From positions 1 through 64,000 of the forward strand of contig CAWAUB010000003.1 in assembly GCA_963785155.1 (NCBI GenBank): a DNA stretch of 64,000 nt. The letters are read 5' to 3'. How positions within the stretch are numbered: the stretch's first letter is position 1; each line of letters begins with the position of its first letter. Under the pieces are notes generated by a model, which made no database searches, was not told the origin of the DNA, and saw nothing but the letters and a program-made list of their open reading frames with translations. Shown piece by piece: positions 7,926-15,000 of this stretch. Made by a program: the position numbers and the translations under genes. The stretch is from DASUSH01 sp963785155. GTDB lineage: Bacteria; Actinomycetota; Thermoleophilia; Solirubrobacterales; 70-9.

Positions 7926-9185
7926 CTAGCTCCCCACCAACCCCTCGATCTCCTCCGCCGCGCGCGTCGCCCCGTCCTCGTGTGAGAGGACCTCGGCCAG
8001 GTGCTCCGCGGAGCGTTTGTAGGACGGGTCACCGAGTACCTCCTCGACCGCACGCCCGAGCTTCTCGGCGCTCACGCCACGCCCGACCCGCACCCCGGCG
8101 CCATGGTGGACGACTCGCGCGGCGTTGTCGGGCTGGTCGCGGCCGTCGGGTATGCAGACCAGCGGAACGCCGGCGGCGAGCGCGGTGTGGACGGTTCCCA
8201 GGCCGGCGTGGGTGATCGCCGCGCTCGCCTCGGGAAGGACGGCGGAGTGCGGGACGAACTCGCGAACCTCCACGTTCTCGGCCAACGGGAGAGCGGCCGG
8301 GTCGATCGCGGGCCCGGTGGTCAGGAGCCCGCGGACCGGTAGCTCGGCGAGCGCCGCGACGGCGCGCCTAGCGAGGTCGCTCTGGTCCATGTACGTGGTG
8401 CTGAAGCTCGCGACGACGAGCGGGCGCTCGTCCCCCGGCTCCCAGGGCGACTCCCAGCCCGTGGCCGCGCCGGACCCGGACACCACCCCGGTGTAGCGGA
8501 CGTTCGCGGGCTGGGGCGCCGCGGCGGCGAAGTCGAACGCGAGCGAGGTCAGCACGAGCGCGAGGTCGGCTTCGGTCAGCTGGTCATAGGGCGTGCGTTG
8601 TCGCGGCAGGCCGAGCTCCTCGCGCGCCCGGTTCGCCGCCTTCAGGCCCGGCCTGAACATCCGGCCCAGCATCGGGCGAAGGACGGCGTCCCGAGTGCTC
8701 CCGAGGACGCCGCGGGCGAGCGGCAGGCCGAGACCGAACGGCGGCACGCCCCTCGTCGGCACCGGGTAGACCGTGTGAACCAGCGCCACCGAGCGGACGC
8801 CGGCGCTCTCCGCCCCGATCCCGCAGCCGCCCAGGAGGTAGTCCCAGGCGACGACATCAGCCGGCTCGTCCTCGAGCGCCTCGAGCACATCGCGGGCGAA
8901 CAGGAGCGACGGGCCGAACATGAGCCGGTCGCGGACCCGCCCGAACGCCCCGATCGGCGTCTTCGCTTCCCAGTCCCGGAGGAGGTCCGTATCGGGACTG
9001 GAGGCGTCGTGGTCGGGCGCGTGCGCGTAGGCGCGAAAGCGCGCGCCGGTCGCCTCCACCTTCTCGCGCTGGCAGGTGCTCCCAAGGAACGTCACCTCGT
9101 GGCCGCGCTCGACCAGCGTGGTCGCGATCGCAAGCTGCGGCGCGACATTTCCGCCGCCGTCCCAGAACGCCTGCAGGACTCTCAT
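7926..9185 (-). CDS. glycosyltransferase, GT1/MGT (UGT-like) family
   Basis: A 419-residue GT-B enzyme that should transfer a sugar from a nucleotide donor to a small lipophilic acceptor. It begins MRVLQAFWDGGGNVAPQLAI, where GGGNVAP sits at the usual N-terminal Gly loop/catalytic His region of macrolide-type transferases (usual pattern GH.P). The donor-binding signature is near residue 335: ITHAGLGTVHTALAAGVPLV, then PDGRDQPDNAARV, corresponding to HGG.GT..EAL..GVP...P...DQ. ATG 9185 is chosen because the Rossmann strand starts there. The His usually found in the N-terminal loop is not obvious, so catalytic competence is uncertain. Divergent from ppx with 62 bases between. Acceptor unknown. 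Confidence 0.85.
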   Translation of the reverse strand: MRVLQAFWDGGGNVAPQLAIATTLVERGHEVTFLGSTCQREKVEATGARFRAYAHAPDHDASSPDTDLLRDWEAKTPIGAFGRVRDRLMFGPSLLFARDVLEALEDEPADVVAWDYLLGGCGIGAESAGVRSVALVHTVYPVPTRGVPPFGLGLPLARGVLGSTRDAVLRPMLGRMFRPGLKAANRAREELGLPRQRTPYDQLTEADLALVLTSLAFDFAAAAPQPANVRYTGVVSGSGAATGWESPWEPGDERPLVVASFSTTYMDQSDLARRAVAALAELPVRGLLTTGPAIDPAALPLAENVEVREFVPHSAVLPEASAAITHAGLGTVHTALAAGVPLVCIPDGRDQPDNAARVVHHGAGVRVGRGVSAEKLGRAVEEVLGDPSYKRSAEHLAEVLSHEDGATRAAEEIEGLVGS

Positions 9186-9247
9186 TTGTCGACTCGGGCG
9201 GGAACGGCCGGAATCTATTCCCCCACCGGCAATCATTCGGCCTGGCG

Positions 9248-10786
9248 ATGGAACGCGTGGCGATCATCGACATGGGCTCGAACTCGTTCCGGCTCGTCGT
9301 CTTCCAATACGAGCCGGGCAGCTGGTGGAGCCTCGCCGACGAGATCCGTGAGGCGACGCGCGTGAGCGCGGGGATGGGGGAGGAGGGCGTGCTGCGGCCC
9401 GAGCCGATGGACCGCGCCGTCCACACCGCCGCGGTATTCGCTTCCTTCCTGAAGGCGTCGGGCGTCGAGGACGTCGACGCGGTCGCCACCAGCGCGATCC
9501 GCGACGCGGCCAACCGCGACGAGCTGCTCGAGGAGATCCGCGAGCGGACGGGGCTCGAGGTGCGGGTGATCAGCGGCGCCGAGGAGGCGCGCTACGGCTA
9601 TCTGGCGATCGCCAACTCACACACGATCGACGACGGCTTCGGCATCGACATCGGCGGCGGCAGCGTGCAGTTGATGCGGATCGCCGACCGGCAGCTGGAG
9701 GACGCCGTGTCGGTGCCCCTGGGCGCGGTGCGGGTCAGCGAGGCCTTCCTCGAGGGCGAGGAGACGAGCGCGAAGCAGGTCAAGGCGCTTCGCAAGCACG
9801 TCGCGGAGGAGCTGTCCGAGTTCGATTGGTGGGACGGCGGGGAGGACCTCCGCTTGGCTGGGATCGGCGGCACGATCCGAAACCTCGCGGCGGCGGCGCA
9901 GAAGCGGCTCGACCTGCCTGACGTCGACGTGCAGGGATTCCGCCTCACCCGCGACGCCCTCGGAGAGCTGATCGAGCAGTTCGCCTCGGCGCCGGTCGCA
10001 AAGCGGGGCGCGGTCAAGGGGATCAAGCCGGACCGCGGCGACGTGATCCTTGGGGGCGCGGTCGTCCTCGACGCGGCGATGGAGTGCGGCGGCTTCGACG
10101 CCGTGGAAGTCACCGAGGCCGGCCTGCGCGAGGGGATCTTTTTCGAGCGCCTGCTCGCAGACAGGGATCCGCCGCTGCTCGAGGACGTGCGGCGCGAATC
10201 GGTGATCAACCTGGCCCACCGCTATCGCACCGACGACGAACACGTCGACCACGTCGCGCGGCTCTCCCTGCAGATGTTCGACGCCCTGGCCGACGCCGGC
10301 CTGCACGCCCTCGGCGACTGGGAGCGCGAGCTCCTCTGGGCCGCCTGCATGCTCCACGACATCGGCGTCGCGATCGACTACGACGATCACCATCATCACT
10401 CCCACTACCTGATCGTCAACGCCGGGCTCCCCGGCTTCGACCCCCGCGAGCTGGAGCTGATCGCGCTGATCGCCCGCTGGCACCGCAAGGGCGACCCTGA
10501 CCCCGCCGAGCTCGGCGACCTCGAGAAGAAGGGCGACGGCGATCGCCTGAAGCTCCTCTGCGGAGTGATCCGCCTCGCCGAGCAGCTCGAGCGCAGCCGC
10601 GACCAGTCCGTGGCCGCGGTCGAGCTCGACGATCGCGAGCCCTGCGTGATCCTGCAGGTGGTCACCGACGGCGGCCCACGCTCGGACCCGAGCGTCGCGA
10701 TCTGGTCGGCCCAGCGCAACTCGGAGATCCTCGAGGGCGCGATCGGCAAGCCGGTTGAGGTCGTCGGGCCCGGCGGCGTCCCCTAG
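9248..10786 (+). CDS. ppx: Ppx/GppA exopolyphosphatase with C-terminal HD domain
   Basis: A 512-residue phosphatase of the actin-like ATPase fold that removes terminal phosphate from polyphosphate and/or hydrolyses pppGpp. The phosphate-1 loop is IDMGSNSFRLVVF (residues 7-19); TSAIRDAANRDELL, SGAEEARYGY and the phosphate-2 loop FGIDIGGGSVQLM follow. The second half is an HD-type domain (HR Y at about 325, LHDIGVAIDYDDHHHHSHY at about 367-385), the full-length Ppx layout of about 500 residues. It should act in the cytoplasm in phosphate storage and stringent signalling. Intact, single start ATG 9248, convergent with the Cys-rich operon 5 bases downstream. Confidence 0.92.
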   Translation: MERVAIIDMGSNSFRLVVFQYEPGSWWSLADEIREATRVSAGMGEEGVLRPEPMDRAVHTAAVFASFLKASGVEDVDAVATSAIRDAANRDELLEEIRERTGLEVRVISGAEEARYGYLAIANSHTIDDGFGIDIGGGSVQLMRIADRQLEDAVSVPLGAVRVSEAFLEGEETSAKQVKALRKHVAEELSEFDWWDGGEDLRLAGIGGTIRNLAAAAQKRLDLPDVDVQGFRLTRDALGELIEQFASAPVAKRGAVKGIKPDRGDVILGGAVVLDAAMECGGFDAVEVTEAGLREGIFFERLLADRDPPLLEDVRRESVINLAHRYRTDDEHVDHVARLSLQMFDALADAGLHALGDWERELLWAACMLHDIGVAIDYDDHHHHSHYLIVNAGLPGFDPRELELIALIARWHRKGDPDPAELGDLEKKGDGDRLKLLCGVIRLAEQLERSRDQSVAAVELDDREPCVILQVVTDGGPRSDPSVAIWSAQRNSEILEGAIGKPVEVVGPGGVP

Positions 10787-10790
10787 CGGA

Positions 10791-11276
10791 TCAGCCGCCC
10801 GGGCAGCAGTTGTGGTCCGGGTCGTTACAGGGGAATATGCAGCAGATGTAGCCGTTCGGCGACGCCTGGCACGGGCAGCAGTTGTCGGCACAGGTGTCGC
10901 ACGGGCCGCCGGGTGCCTTGGGATCGAAGCCGGAACAGCCCGGCTGGGCGCAGTCGAATTGATCAGCCTTGTGCTGCAGGATCGCGTTATCGATACAGCG
11001 GACGGCGTTGAGCGCCTTGGTCATCCCGAGTACGGGCGCGTACCAGATCACCTGAGCTGCTCCCACAACCTCCAGGTTGCAACCGGTCGCGACCGTCCTG
11101 AAGTGCCGGTCTGCCGTCCAGTTGCAGCCCTTCTGGCACTCGTTCGATCCGCCCCCCTGCGCCGCGGCGACGTGGCGCCCCAGCGGCACGGTGAGCGCGG
11201 CGCCGGCGAGCGCGCTCTTGAGCGCCTGCCGGCGGGTGTGCGGCGCGCTGAGGCGATCGAGCAGGCGCCGCCTCAT
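10791..11276 (-). CDS. Tat-exported 16-cysteine protein, candidate MauED client
   Basis: A 161-residue protein. Residues 14-42 form a twin-arginine signal (TRRQALKSALAGAALTVPLG then AAAQ). The mature chain has 16 Cys, half of them in the last 40 residues with CDTCADNCCPC, YICCIFPC and NCCPG clusters, plus two Trp. No family is recognised. High Cys content with Tat export implies disulfide or cofactor assembly outside the membrane. It is the last gene of a coupled operon: ATG 11276 overlaps the stop of the middle gene by four bases, and the first gene is a MauE/MauD-like fusion. In methylamine utilisation MauD and MauE serve the six-disulfide MauA subunit, so a client relationship is inferred; it does not resemble MauA in sequence. 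Confidence 0.65.
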   Translation of the reverse strand: MRRRLLDRLSAPHTRRQALKSALAGAALTVPLGRHVAAAQGGGSNECQKGCNWTADRHFRTVATGCNLEVVGAAQVIWYAPVLGMTKALNAVRCIDNAILQHKADQFDCAQPGCSGFDPKAPGGPCDTCADNCCPCQASPNGYICCIFPCNDPDHNCCPGG

Positions 11277-11749
11277 GCAGGCTCCCCGGGCAAATCCTCG
11301 GCCTTCTTCAGGTACCGCCGCACTCCCCGCAGCGCCCGCCCGGCCTGCTCGCGGTGAGACTCGATGCTCTCGACCGCCGTCTCGACCTCGGGACTGCCGG
11401 GTGCCTCCCAGACGTCGGCGGTGGTGTCCCAGACGGCGGCGAGCTCCTTCAGCCCGTCGCGGAGGCTGCTGCGGTCCTCTCCGGGAATATCGACCCCGTT
11501 GAGGTCGTCGCGCATCTCGCGCAGCTGCGCCGCGATCCGGCGGCAGCGGCGAATCGCCTCGAGAACCGCGCTGCTTGGGTCGCCCGTGGCGGCGATCGTC
11601 CACACCGGCGCGCCGTCCGGCTCATTCGGGTTGTTGATGTTCATGATGACGTCGATCGAGCCGGCATCGGCGGCAAGCTGGCGCAGCCGCTGGCGGTCGT
11701 AGATCACGTCGCGCACGGCCCGGACTTGCTCCTTCGACGGCTTCGCCAT
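11273..11749 (-). CDS. conserved-looking helical cytoplasmic protein of the MauED operon
   Basis: A 158-residue soluble protein (ATG 11749, overlapping the upstream TGA as TGATG; a GTG three bases earlier is also possible). No signal peptide or membrane segment. It starts MAKPSKEQVRAVRDVIYDRQ, has a short beta-like section DVIMNINNPNEPDGAPVW, then long amphipathic helices with many Arg/Glu pairs to the end. No family recognised. Its place between a membrane oxidoreductase and a Cys-rich Tat substrate, with base overlaps on both sides, argues for a role in the same process, possibly as a chaperone or partner. Confidence 0.6.
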   Translation of the reverse strand: MAKPSKEQVRAVRDVIYDRQRLRQLAADAGSIDVIMNINNPNEPDGAPVWTIAATGDPSSAVLEAIRRCRRIAAQLREMRDDLNGVDIPGEDRSSLRDGLKELAAVWDTTADVWEAPGSPEVETAVESIESHREQAGRALRGVRRYLKKAEDLPGEPA

Positions 11750-12657
11750 CACACCACCGCCTGCAGGGGTTGCGGCGCAGCCAGGCGCTCGATCGCCTGC
11801 TCGCCGAGGGCAAGCGCGCTTGCGATCCGCCCCTCGCCGTCCACGATCAGCGCGCTCGGGACGTGGTCGACGCCGTACGCGCGAGCGACCTCGTGGTGCT
11901 GCTGGACGAGCACGGGCGCAAAGGAGCCCTGCTCCGCTGCGCCGCGGGTGACGAGCGCCGCCTCCAGCTCCCCGTCGCGTCCGGCAGTCAGCCGCGCGAG
12001 CGTCGTGGGCAGCGACGCGCAGGCATCACAGTCCGGATCGGAGAACACGAGCATGACCGGGTTGGCCTCAACGAGCAGGTCATCGAGCGTGTGCCACGCC
12101 CCGGCGGGGTCACGCAGGGCGAAGCGCGGCGCCGGGGCGCCGATCGGCGGCACCCGGAAGGCTTGCTCCTTTTCGGGTGTTGCAGCGTCATCGCGCAGAC
12201 GCTGCCAGCCGACCCAGGCCAGACTGGCCACGAGAAGAACTGCGGCGATGGCCAGCGACCACGACGTGCCGACGGCGACCGCGAGCGCGGCCGTCACCAG
12301 GACGGCGTTGCGGACCAGCGCGCGCCTGGCGTTCATGCCGGCGAGCGCGCCGAAGCAGTTGCAATCGGCGTCGAGGTTGCGCGCGAGCGCCGCCGAGAAG
12401 ACGATCAGGAGCGCCGCGGCGGCGATCGCGGCTCCGCGAGCGGTCGTTGCCGGGATCAACAACGTGGCGATGGCAAGTTCGCTCAGCACGAGCGCCCAGG
12501 CCGCCGGTCGTGCGAGCGGATCCGGAGCGCCGAAATCGCGCAGTGCGCTGCGGGTGCCCGCGAGATCGGCGAGCTTGGCCAGCGCGGCAACCACGAACAC
12601 GCCGGCGAGGCCGAGACGGATCGCAAGGTCGAGCCCTGAGATCAACCCCTCGCTCAC
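11749..12657 (-). CDS. MauE-MauD-like fusion: membrane DoxX-type domain plus thioredoxin domain
   Basis: A 302-residue protein. Residues 9-150 give four membrane segments with the MauE signature DCNCFG (Cys 99 and 101). Residues about 168-302 form a thioredoxin/AhpC-like domain (IGAPAPRFALRD, VMLVFSDPDCDACASL) with active-site CDAC at 210-213 and a late cis-Pro strand (DHVPSALIVD). MauE and MauD are normally separate accessory proteins that mature methylamine dehydrogenase; the fusion resembles a VKOR- or DsbB/DsbA-style redox relay across the membrane. GTG 12657 is preceded by AAGGGA. First gene of a translationally coupled trio ending with a 16-Cys Tat protein. No methylamine dehydrogenase subunits occur in the window. 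Confidence 0.75.
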   Translation of the reverse strand: MSEGLISGLDLAIRLGLAGVFVVAALAKLADLAGTRSALRDFGAPDPLARPAAWALVLSELAIATLLIPATTARGAAIAAAALLIVFSAALARNLDADCNCFGALAGMNARRALVRNAVLVTAALAVAVGTSWSLAIAAVLLVASLAWVGWQRLRDDAATPEKEQAFRVPPIGAPAPRFALRDPAGAWHTLDDLLVEANPVMLVFSDPDCDACASLPTTLARLTAGRDGELEAALVTRGAAEQGSFAPVLVQQHHEVARAYGVDHVPSALIVDGEGRIASALALGEQAIERLAAPQPLQAVV

Positions 12658-12769
12658 CCGTTCGTCCCTTCCCCATTGGGCACGATCGACTTCCCCTCTT
12701 CGCCCCGTCCTCAGCGGGGTTGTGCAGTTTCTACCACACGGGTGTCGCGCCGTCCGAACGCGCCGAGGG

Positions 12770-14905
12770 CTAGCGCCCGATTCGGAACTCGCGCTTCGCC
12801 GGGGTGTGATCGGGCGTGCCGTGCGGGCCGAGCGCCCGCGCCTTGAACACGTGCTCGCCGGCCGCGAGGCGGCGGAAGGTCACCGGAGAATCGCACGGGG
12901 CGAACTCGTCGTCTTCCAGACGGCACTCGAACTCCGCCCCGGCCGGCTCCGATGCGAGCCCGACGACCAGCTTGCGCCGCTCCTGGTTCACCCTGAAGCG
13001 GGTGATCTCGGTATCGGGCCGCTTGGACGTGCCCCCGTCGGGATCCGGTGGCTCCGGGTCCGCCGGGCGGGGAGTGACCTGGTATCGCGTAGACATCAAG
13101 GTCCCGTTGCCCTCGTTGTCGGTGGCCGTGACCTCGAAGGTGTGCGTGCCCGGCGTCGCGGTGTCGATTGCCGAGTCTCTGGCGACGTCACCGACGCAGC
13201 TGCGTACCCCTGACCCGCCCGTCTCGTCGGAACAGGAATAGTCGGCGTTCACAACCTCGTCCTGGGCGAAAACGGCGCCGCTGGCCGGGGAGTCGATCCG
13301 CACCGTCGGGTCCTCCGCGTCGACCACGGTGTAGTCGGCGGTTGTCGTCGAGTCGTTCCCGGCGACGTCCGTCGCGGTGACCTCGAAGCTCTGTGGCCCG
13401 AGCGCCGAGGTGTCGATCGCGGCTCCGTCGGCGAGGTCACCGACGCACGTCGCGACGCCCGAACCGCCGGTCTGATCGGAGCAGGAGAAGTCCGCGTTCA
13501 CCGACTGGCCCCGGGGGATCTCGGCGCCGTCGAGGGGCGCGTCGATCGTCGCCGTCGGGTCGACGGTGTCGGTGACCGTGTAGTGGAAGGTTCGCGTGAA
13601 GTCGTTCCCCCCGTTGTCGGTCGCGGTCACCGCGAAGGTCTTCTGGCCGTAGCTCGAGGTGTTGATCGGAGAGCCGTTCGCGACCGGCCCGGCACAGCTC
13701 GCGACCCCGGCGCCGTTCGTCTCGTCGGCGCAGGAGTAGTCCGCGTTCACCACCTGGCCCTGCGCGAAGGTCGCGTTGTCGGCCGGCGTCGTGATCGTGG
13801 CCGTCGGATCGGTGGTGTCGGCGACCGTGTAGCTCACCGTCTCGGTGTTGTCGTTGCCGACGTTGTCGGTCGCGGTGACCTCGAAGCTGTGCGGGCCGAA
13901 GGTCGAGGTGTCGATCGACGAGCCGTCGGCGACGTCGCCGACGCAGGTCGCGACCCCCTCGCCGCCCTGCTCGTCGGCGCAGGAGTAGTCGGCGCTCACG
14001 ACCTGGTTTCGCGAGTAGGTGCCAACATCGGCGGGCGTGTCGATATCGATCGCGGGAGCCTGGGTGTCCGGCGGCGGGTTGATCGGCGTGATCGTTATCG
14101 AGGGATTGGTCCCGCCCGGCGTCGACGGGCCGGTGACATTGGTCAAGCTGGCGTCGGCGAAGCTCGAGCCGCCGCCGCCGCGACCGGCGAAGCTGCAGGG
14201 GCAGTTCATTGCGGTGCCGCCGCCTCCGCCGCCGCCGAAATAGCCACCGCCGCCACCGCCCCCTCCGGCGACGTAGCCGGGCCCGCCCTGCCCGCCCTGG
14301 CCCGAGGAGCCGGCTGCGCCGGGGAAAGCGGTCTGAACGCCGAGTGATGCCCCTCCGAAGCCTCCCTCCGACTGGGTGCCGGCGCCGCCGTCGATCGAAC
14401 CGGTGCCCGGTGTGCCGCCACTTCCGGCGTTGGAGCCTCCGGCGGTGCCGCCGGCCCCGCCGCCTCCTCCCGCGATGATGAGGCGGGTGCCGTTCTGTAG
14501 TCGCACATCAGAGCCGCCACCCCCACCGCCGGCGCCACCCCCGCTATCGAAGCCGCCGCGCCCGCCGCCGTTGAATCCCCCCGCGCCCCCAGCGCCCCCA
14601 ACGCTGCTCTGTCCGTTGCCCCCCACGACCACGGTCAGGATCTGTCCCGGGCCGACCGGAAGCTCGCCGGCGATGACCGCCCCCCTGCCGCCCGACGCGC
14701 CGTCACTGCCGCCGTTGCCGCCGATCGCCTGGACCTGCAGGCTCGTCACCCCGGTTCCGACCAGATAGGTGAACGTACCCGGGGTGTTGAAGTTCGTGCT
14801 GCGGTCCGCAGCCGCGGAGGCGGGGACGGCAAGCATCGCCAGAAAGATCGCTCCTCCGGCCCGCATCCCCCGGTGTGTCGGGCGAAATGGCGCCCAGCGC
14901 TTCAA
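12770..14905 (-). CDS. glycine-rich surface protein with Ig-like repeats, paralog 1
   Basis: A 711-residue exported protein. I choose TTG 14905 because GGAGGG precedes it by 6 bases and the signal peptide (GAIFLAMLAVPASAAAD) follows; the frame is open further upstream. Residues about 40-290 are a glycine-rich domain (FTYLVGTGVTSLQVQAIGGN start, then GGGGGSDVRLQNGTRLIIAGGG and GGGGGGGYFGGGGGGG), a layout seen in many actinobacterial wall-associated proteins. Four about 80-residue Ig-like repeats follow, each with ADYSC, a CVGD core and FEVTATD; paired Cys in each repeat suggest disulfides. The C-terminal domain (DTEITRFRVNQERRKLVVGL...HVFKARALGPHGTPD) is shared with paralog 2. Adhesion or envelope role inferred. 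Intact. Confidence 0.75.
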   Translation of the reverse strand: MKRWAPFRPTHRGMRAGGAIFLAMLAVPASAAADRSTNFNTPGTFTYLVGTGVTSLQVQAIGGNGGSDGASGGRGAVIAGELPVGPGQILTVVVGGNGQSSVGGAGGAGGFNGGGRGGFDSGGGAGGGGGGSDVRLQNGTRLIIAGGGGGAGGTAGGSNAGSGGTPGTGSIDGGAGTQSEGGFGGASLGVQTAFPGAAGSSGQGGQGGPGYVAGGGGGGGGYFGGGGGGGTAMNCPCSFAGRGGGGSSFADASLTNVTGPSTPGGTNPSITITPINPPPDTQAPAIDIDTPADVGTYSRNQVVSADYSCADEQGGEGVATCVGDVADGSSIDTSTFGPHSFEVTATDNVGNDNTETVSYTVADTTDPTATITTPADNATFAQGQVVNADYSCADETNGAGVASCAGPVANGSPINTSSYGQKTFAVTATDNGGNDFTRTFHYTVTDTVDPTATIDAPLDGAEIPRGQSVNADFSCSDQTGGSGVATCVGDLADGAAIDTSALGPQSFEVTATDVAGNDSTTTADYTVVDAEDPTVRIDSPASGAVFAQDEVVNADYSCSDETGGSGVRSCVGDVARDSAIDTATPGTHTFEVTATDNEGNGTLMSTRYQVTPRPADPEPPDPDGGTSKRPDTEITRFRVNQERRKLVVGLASEPAGAEFECRLEDDEFAPCDSPVTFRRLAAGEHVFKARALGPHGTPDHTPAKREFRIGR

Positions 14906-14965
14906 AAGATCCCTCCGTACCTTGGCTTTCCTGCTTACCAGAATTGTCGGTACCCCGGCACGGCG

Positions 14966-14985
14966 GCACAACCGTGGGAACTACT
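14966..14985 (-). promoter_or_regulatory. conserved 20-base element upstream of paralog 1
   Basis: On the reverse strand it reads AGTAGTTCCCACGGTTGTGC, 60 bases before the chosen TTG start. The same 20 bases with one change stand at a matching distance before paralog 2. Flanking DNA is not conserved to the same degree, so it looks like a promoter or activator site. Confidence 0.5.
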
Positions 14986-15000
14986 GAACCGCTACCCGAG

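Noticed and set aside
11749..12657. Methylamine dehydrogenase operon
   Set aside because: Only MauE/MauD-like sequence is present; no MauA, MauB or TTQ-synthesis gene, and the Cys-rich protein is not MauA-like.
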